NCBI GenBank assembly: GCA_900758955.1
Contig: CAAETL010000059.1
Location: 1 to 9,321, forward strand
Source: an uncultured Oscillospiraceae bacterium
GTDB lineage: Bacteria > Bacillota > Clostridia > Oscillospirales > Oscillospiraceae
DNA length: 9,321 nt
Reading direction: 5' to 3'
Shown: piece after piece, positions 6,350 to 9,321 of the stretch
Position numbering within the stretch: position 1 is the stretch's first letter
How the letters are laid out: each line of letters starts with the position of its first letter
Made by a program: the position numbers and the translations under genes
Notes under the pieces: model-generated
Told to the model about the DNA's origin: nothing
What the model saw: the letters and a program-made list of their open reading frames with translations, nothing else
Database searches by the model: none

Positions 6350-8773
6350 GTGAGGATATTGAAATACGAATTCAACCGCATTGAAAAAAAGTGGCAGGAG
6401 CGATGGAACAAGACCAACTGCTTCCATGCGGAAAACGGGGGAGATAAGCCCAAATTTTACGCCTTGGTGGAGTTTCCGTATCCCTCAGGGCAGGGCCTGC
6501 ATGTAGGCCACGCCCGGCCCTATACCGCCATGGACGTAGTGGCCCGGAAGCGGCGGATGGACGGCTACAACGTACTATTTCCCATGGGTTATGACGCCTT
6601 TGGCCTGCCCACGGAAAATTACGCCATTAAAAACCACATTCATCCTGCAAAAGTGACCCATGACAACATCATTAATTTCCGTAAGCAGCTTCAGATGCTG
6701 GGTTACTCCTTTGACTGGGAACGGGAAGTGGACACCACCGATCCCAGCTACTATAAATGGACCCAATGGATTTTCCTTCAGCTCTACAAGCATGGATTGG
6801 CATATAAAACCTCCATGCCCGTCAACTGGTGCACCAGCTGCAAATGCGTGCTGGCCAACGAAGAAGTGGTTGGCGGCGTCTGTGAACGGTGCGGGTCTGA
6901 GGTGGTGCGGAAGGACAAGAGCCAGTGGATGTTGAAGATTACCCAGTACGCCCAGCGTCTCATCGACGACCTGGACGATTTGGATTTTATTGAGCGGGTG
7001 AAGATTCAGCAGAAGAACTGGATTGGAAGGTCCACCGGCGCGGAAGTAACCTTTCAGACCACCGCGGGGGATGATTTGCTGATCTACACCACGCGTCCTG
7101 ACACCCTTTTCGGCGCAACCTACATGGTGCTCTCTCCCGAGCATCCCTTTGTCAATGGCTGGAAGGCTAAGATTCAAAATTGGGACCAGGTGGAAGCGTA
7201 TGTGGAGGCGGCGGCCCACAAATCTGATTTTGAACGCACAGAGCTGAATAAGGAGAAGACCGGCGTGAAGCTGGAGGGCGTGCGGGGAGTCAATCCTGTA
7301 AACGGTAAAGAAATTCCTATTTTTATCTCCGACTACGTCCTGGTATCCTACGGCACCGGCGCCATTATGGCGGTGCCCGCCCACGACGACCGTGACTGGG
7401 AGTTTGCCAAGAAATTTGGATGTGAAATCATTGAGGTCGTCAAAGGCGGCGATGTGGAAAAAGAGGCCTTTACCTTGAAAGACGACACCGGCCTGATGGT
7501 AAACTCCGATTTTCTCGACGGCCTGACGGTGAAGGAAGCCATTCCGGTGATTACCAAGTGGTTGGAGGAGAAGGGAATCGGCCGTCAAAAGGTGAACTAT
7601 AAACTGCGGGATTGGGTTTTTTCCCGCCAGCGCTATTGGGGCGAACCCATCCCCATGGTGGCCTGCCCCCAGTGCGGCTGGGTCCCCCTGCCGGAAGACC
7701 AGCTCCCGCTGCTCCTGCCTGAGGTGGCCAGCTATGAGCCGACTGATAACGGCGAGTCCCCCCTGGCCCACATGACCGACTGGGTGGAGACAACCTGTCC
7801 CCACTGCGGCGGTCCCGCCAAGCGGGAAACCGACACCATGCCCCAATGGGCGGGATCTTCCTGGTATTTCCTGCGGTATATGGACCCGCACAACGACAAG
7901 GCCCTGGCTTCTAAGGAGGCCCTGGACTATTGGGGACAGGTGGACTGGTACAACGGCGGCATGGAGCACACCACCCTCCATCTGCTCTACTCCCGGTTCT
8001 GGCATAAGTTCCTCTACGATCTCGGCGTGGTGCCCTACGCCGAGCCCTACCGCAAGCGCACCAGCCATGGCATGATCCTGGGTGAGGGCGGTGAAAAGAT
8101 GTCCAAGTCCCGGGGCAACGTCATTAATCCCAATGACGTGGTGGCCCAATATGGCGCGGACACCATGCGCATGTATATCATGTTCATTGGCGATTTTGAA
8201 AAGGCCGCCGCTTGGTCGGATAACGCCGTGAAGGGCTGCAAGCGCTTTTTGGACCGTATATGGAATTTGGCGGAGAAAGTGACCCCGGGTAAATCCTACA
8301 GTCCCGAAAACGAGGCCTCCATCCACAAGACCATTAAAAAGGTGGGGGCGGATATCGAGTCCATGAAGTTTAACACGGCCATTGCCGCCCTCATGAGCCT
8401 GACAAACGAGTTTTATGACAGAGGGCTGAACAAGGCGGATCTGCAGGCGCTGTTGCTTCTGCTCTCCCCCTTCGCCCCCCACATGGCCGATGAGCTGTGG
8501 GAACAGATGGGCTTTTCGGGAATGGCGGGCACTTCTCCTTGGCCGGCATATGATGAGAGTAAGACAATCGACGCGGAGGTGACCATTGCGGTTCAGGTGG
8601 GCGGCAAACTGAAAACCACTGTGACGGTGCCTATGGATAGCGCGGAGGAAACTGTCTTGGAGGCCGTGCTGGCAGAGCCGAAAATCCAGAAGCTTATGGA
8701 GGGTAAGGAGATCATCAAAAAGATCTTGGTCCCCAACAAGCTGATTAACCTGATTTTAAAGCCAAAAGCCTGA
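6350..8773 (+). CDS. leuS: Leucyl-tRNA synthetase
   Basis: This class I synthetase charges tRNA-Leu in two steps with ATP and edits mischarged isoleucine, norvaline and similar products. It has 807 residues from the GTG at 6350. Motifs: HVGH at 51-54 (HIGH equivalent) inside [18 protein letters not shown]; a Cys4 zinc-ribbon pattern C161/C164 and C178/C181; a CP1 editing domain at about 225-415 with TTRPDTLFG at 247-255 and [15 protein letters not shown] at 335-349; a second Cys pair set C439/C442 and C483/C486; KMSKS at 583-587; then the anticodon-binding helical domain and a C-terminal domain ending [13 protein letters not shown]. The start is uncertain. GTG 6350 has only a weak purine stretch upstream. 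TTG 6359 would give [12 protein letters not shown], which resembles many family N-termini, but its GAGG is just three bases away. The 60-base gap after rsfS has no room for a T-box leader. Confidence 0.96.
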   Translation: MRILKYEFNRIEKKWQERWNKTNCFHAENGGDKPKFYALVEFPYPSGQGLHVGHARPYTAMDVVARKRRMDGYNVLFPMGYDAFGLPTENYAIKNHIHPAKVTHDNIINFRKQLQMLGYSFDWEREVDTTDPSYYKWTQWIFLQLYKHGLAYKTSMPVNWCTSCKCVLANEEVVGGVCERCGSEVVRKDKSQWMLKITQYAQRLIDDLDDLDFIERVKIQQKNWIGRSTGAEVTFQTTAGDDLLIYTTRPDTLFGATYMVLSPEHPFVNGWKAKIQNWDQVEAYVEAAAHKSDFERTELNKEKTGVKLEGVRGVNPVNGKEIPIFISDYVLVSYGTGAIMAVPAHDDRDWEFAKKFGCEIIEVVKGGDVEKEAFTLKDDTGLMVNSDFLDGLTVKEAIPVITKWLEEKGIGRQKVNYKLRDWVFSRQRYWGEPIPMVACPQCGWVPLPEDQLPLLLPEVASYEPTDNGESPLAHMTDWVETTCPHCGGPAKRETDTMPQWAGSSWYFLRYMDPHNDKALASKEALDYWGQVDWYNGGMEHTTLHLLYSRFWHKFLYDLGVVPYAEPYRKRTSHGMILGEGGEKMSKSRGNVINPNDVVAQYGADTMRMYIMFIGDFEKAAAWSDNAVKGCKRFLDRIWNLAEKVTPGKSYSPENEASIHKTIKKVGADIESMKFNTAIAALMSLTNEFYDRGLNKADLQALLLLLSPFAPHMADELWEQMGFSGMAGTSPWPAYDESKTIDAEVTIAVQVGGKLKTTVTVPMDSAEETVLEAVLAEPKIQKLMEGKEIIKKILVPNKLINLILKPKA

Positions 8774-8817
8774 GCCGAAATCGCCGGGAAATGGGTTTAT
8801 GCCAACGGAACGAACCA

Positions 8818-8829
8818 GGAAAATTTTCC
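8818..8829. repeat. 12-bp perfect palindrome upstream of the rpsU promoter
   Basis: GGAAAATTTTCC is a perfect 12-base palindrome centred about 80 bases upstream of the predicted rpsU transcription start. It is also the first of four A-tracts. It could be an operator or part of an AT-rich upstream element. It is unlikely to be the leuS terminator because there is no loop and no GC-rich stem. Confidence 0.5.
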
Positions 8830-8854
8830 AAAATTCTAGAAAAAGTTGAAAAAT
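8820..8854 (+). promoter_or_regulatory. Phased A-tracts, candidate UP element or curved DNA
   Basis: Four A-tracts occur at 8820-8827 (A4T4), 8830-8835 (A4T2), 8840-8844 (A5) and 8849-8854 (A5T). Their centres are about 9-9.5 bases apart, close to the helical repeat, and all lie on the upstream side of a consensus promoter. In-phase A-tracts bend DNA, and AT-rich sequence just upstream of the -35 box can contact the alpha subunit C-terminal domain of RNA polymerase. A role in high rpsU expression is inferred. Confidence 0.5.
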
Positions 8855-8869
8855 GTTTGGCAGCTTATC

Positions 8870-8898
8870 TTGACAAGTCAGGTTTTTTTGCATATAAT
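8870..8898 (+). promoter_or_regulatory. Consensus sigma-A-type promoter of rpsU
   Basis: A perfect -35 box TTGACA lies at 8870-8875 and a perfect -10 box TATAAT at 8893-8898, with the ideal 17-base spacer. Transcription should start near 8905, giving a 5' leader of about 75 bases before the rpsU ATG. The spacer contains a T7 run (8883-8889). This is the only promoter in the window matching consensus at all twelve positions. It makes rpsU an independent unit rather than only the tail of the leuS transcript. Confidence 0.92.
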
Positions 8899-8907
8899 AC
8901 GAATGTT

Positions 8908-8960
8908 AAAGCCATCTTCATAATGAGTGGCCCTTTGGTGCCTGAGAAGGTACTCGGCAC
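8908..8960 (+). promoter_or_regulatory. Structured 5' leader of rpsU with two hairpins
   Basis: Two potential stems fill the leader. The first pairs AAAG 8908-8911 with CTTT 8933-8936 and CCA 8912-8914 with TGG 8928-8930, leaving a small bulge. The second pairs GTGCC 8938-8942 plus GAG 8944-8946 with CTCGGCAC 8953-8960, with one bulged T and a six-base loop. The purine-rich Shine-Dalgarno follows directly. Ribosomal protein leaders often hold autoregulatory structures, but I recognise no known motif here, so regulation is only a suggestion. Confidence 0.4.
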
Positions 8961-8963
8961 TGC

Positions 8964-8973
8964 GGAGGGAGGG
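8964..8973 (+). promoter_or_regulatory. Extended Shine-Dalgarno of rpsU
   Basis: GGAGGGAGGG holds two overlapping anti-SD matches, ending seven bases before the ATG at 8981. It sets the start at 8981 rather than at the in-frame GTG at 8927, which lies inside the leader hairpin region. Confidence 0.8.
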
Positions 8974-8980
8974 AAAATTA

Positions 8981-9163
8981 ATGTCGGAAATCCATGTGAA
9001 GGAAAACGAGTCGCTGGAAAGCGCTCTGAAGCGGTTTAAGCGCAGCTGCGCTAAGTCCGGTGTCCTGGCTGAAGTGCGGAAAAGAGAGCACTATGAAAGC
9101 CCCAGCGTGAAGCGCCGCAAAAAGTCCGAGGCGGCCCGTAAAAACCGTAAAAAGTTTTATTGA
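8981..9163 (+). CDS. rpsU: 30S ribosomal protein bS21
   Basis: A small, highly basic 60-residue protein of the 30S platform near the 16S 3' end, where it helps mRNA engagement during initiation. The sequence shows the family pattern: a short N-terminal strand ([21 protein letters not shown] within 1-21), [19 protein letters not shown] at 27-45, and a lysine/arginine-rich C-terminal helix ending KNRKKFY. The length is typical for Firmicute bS21, which is shorter than the 71-residue E. coli form. It has its own consensus promoter and is closed by a strong terminator, so it is probably monocistronic and highly expressed. The start is set by the strong ribosome binding site at 8964-8973. Confidence 0.97.
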   Translation: MSEIHVKENESLESALKRFKRSCAKSGVLAEVRKREHYESPSVKRRKKSEAARKNRKKFY

Positions 9164-9174
9164 TCACAAGTCCA

Positions 9175-9211
9175 AAAAGGACGCTGTTGCCATCTGCAAC
9201 AGCGTCCTTTT
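9175..9211 (+). terminator. Strong intrinsic terminator after rpsU, likely bidirectional
   Basis: GGACGCTGTTGC at 9179-9190 pairs perfectly with GCAACAGCGTCC at 9196-9207 around a five-base loop (CATCT). The flanking AAAA (9175-9178) and TTTT (9208-9211) extend the stem to 16 bp. On the minus strand the same hairpin is followed by a T5 run, so it could also stop transcription coming from beyond the window. It begins 11 bases after the rpsU stop codon. Confidence 0.93.
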
Positions 9212-9321
9212 CATACAGTGAGTAAAAAGTATCTGAAACCAAGACAAGGGTGGCCGCCAGATCTCCGGCGCCATCATGACAAAACCAGATCTTGAAATAC
9301 GGGCACGCTACAGATTAATAC
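9212..9321. other. Intergenic sequence at the window end, no gene seen
   Basis: No coding region is convincing in these 110 bases on either strand. It holds a direct repeat CCAGATCT (9257-9264 and 9285-9292) and an imperfect hairpin at 9251-9273 without a T-run. The next gene must lie beyond the window. Confidence 0.6.

Noticed and set aside
6575..8482. 635-codon open frame on the minus strand opposite leuS
   Set aside because: It lies entirely within the clearly real leuS gene. Its product shows no domain pattern, and such frames arise from GC-biased third positions.
8791..9039. 82-codon + strand frame between leuS and rpsU
   Set aside because: It runs through the consensus promoter, the structured leader and into rpsU in another frame, and has no family resemblance.
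9051..9242. Minus-strand frame reading through the terminator into rpsU
   Set aside because: It crosses the perfect terminator hairpin and is antisense to rpsU; no motif is seen.
1..9321. Search for tRNA, CRISPR array, insertion sequence, toxin-antitoxin or phage genes
   Set aside because: No clover-leaf sequence, spaced repeat array, transposase motif or terminal inverted repeats were seen; the window is ordinary core genome.

Overview
The window looks like a chromosomal, housekeeping stretch from a moderately GC-rich Clostridia-class Firmicute. A gut Oscillospiraceae/Ruminococcaceae-type organism is my best guess. This rests on gene content and order, strong AGGAGG-type ribosome binding sites, Gram-positive versions of FtsY and LCP, and a consensus sigma-A-type promoter. 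No marker in the window fixes the genus. All ten recognised protein genes lie on the + strand, and I see no mobile element, CRISPR array, tRNA or rRNA.

Layout. 1-309 is the C-terminal end of SMC (chromosome condensin), cut by the window edge. It is followed by ftsY (SRP receptor, 433-1299), a pairing also seen in the rnc-smc-ftsY order of Bacillus. A tight block follows: rph (RNase PH, 1434-2159), rdgB (XTP/dITP pyrophosphatase, 2156-2755) and yhbY (ribosome-associated CRS1-YhbY protein, 2739-3074). These overlap by 4 and 17 bases and are probably translationally coupled. Next come a nadD-yqeK fusion gene (3107-4315), an LCP-family cell-wall glycopolymer transferase with a long disordered tail (4320-5870), rsfS (ribosome silencing factor, best start 5936) and leuS (leucyl-tRNA synthetase, ending 8773). 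The order yhbY-nadD-yqeK-rsfS matches yqeI-nadD-yqeK-yqeL of Bacillus subtilis, with an LCP gene inserted and the two middle genes fused.

After leuS is a 207-base non-coding region, the largest in the window. It holds phased A-tracts, a 12-bp palindrome and a textbook promoter (TTGACA, 17-base spacer, TATAAT). A structured leader of roughly 75 bases then precedes rpsU (ribosomal protein bS21, 8981-9163). A strong intrinsic terminator (9175-9211) closes the unit. The last 110 bases hold no gene I can support.

Functionally the region combines RNA and ribosome maturation (rph, yhbY, rsfS, rpsU, leuS), nucleotide-pool hygiene and NAD/Ap4A metabolism (rdgB, nadD-yqeK), membrane protein targeting (ftsY), wall assembly (LCP) and chromosome organisation (smc). 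I found no convincing undescribed system. The points most worth a second look are the NadD-YqeK fusion, the rpsU promoter and leader architecture, and the inverted repeat between ftsY and rph.
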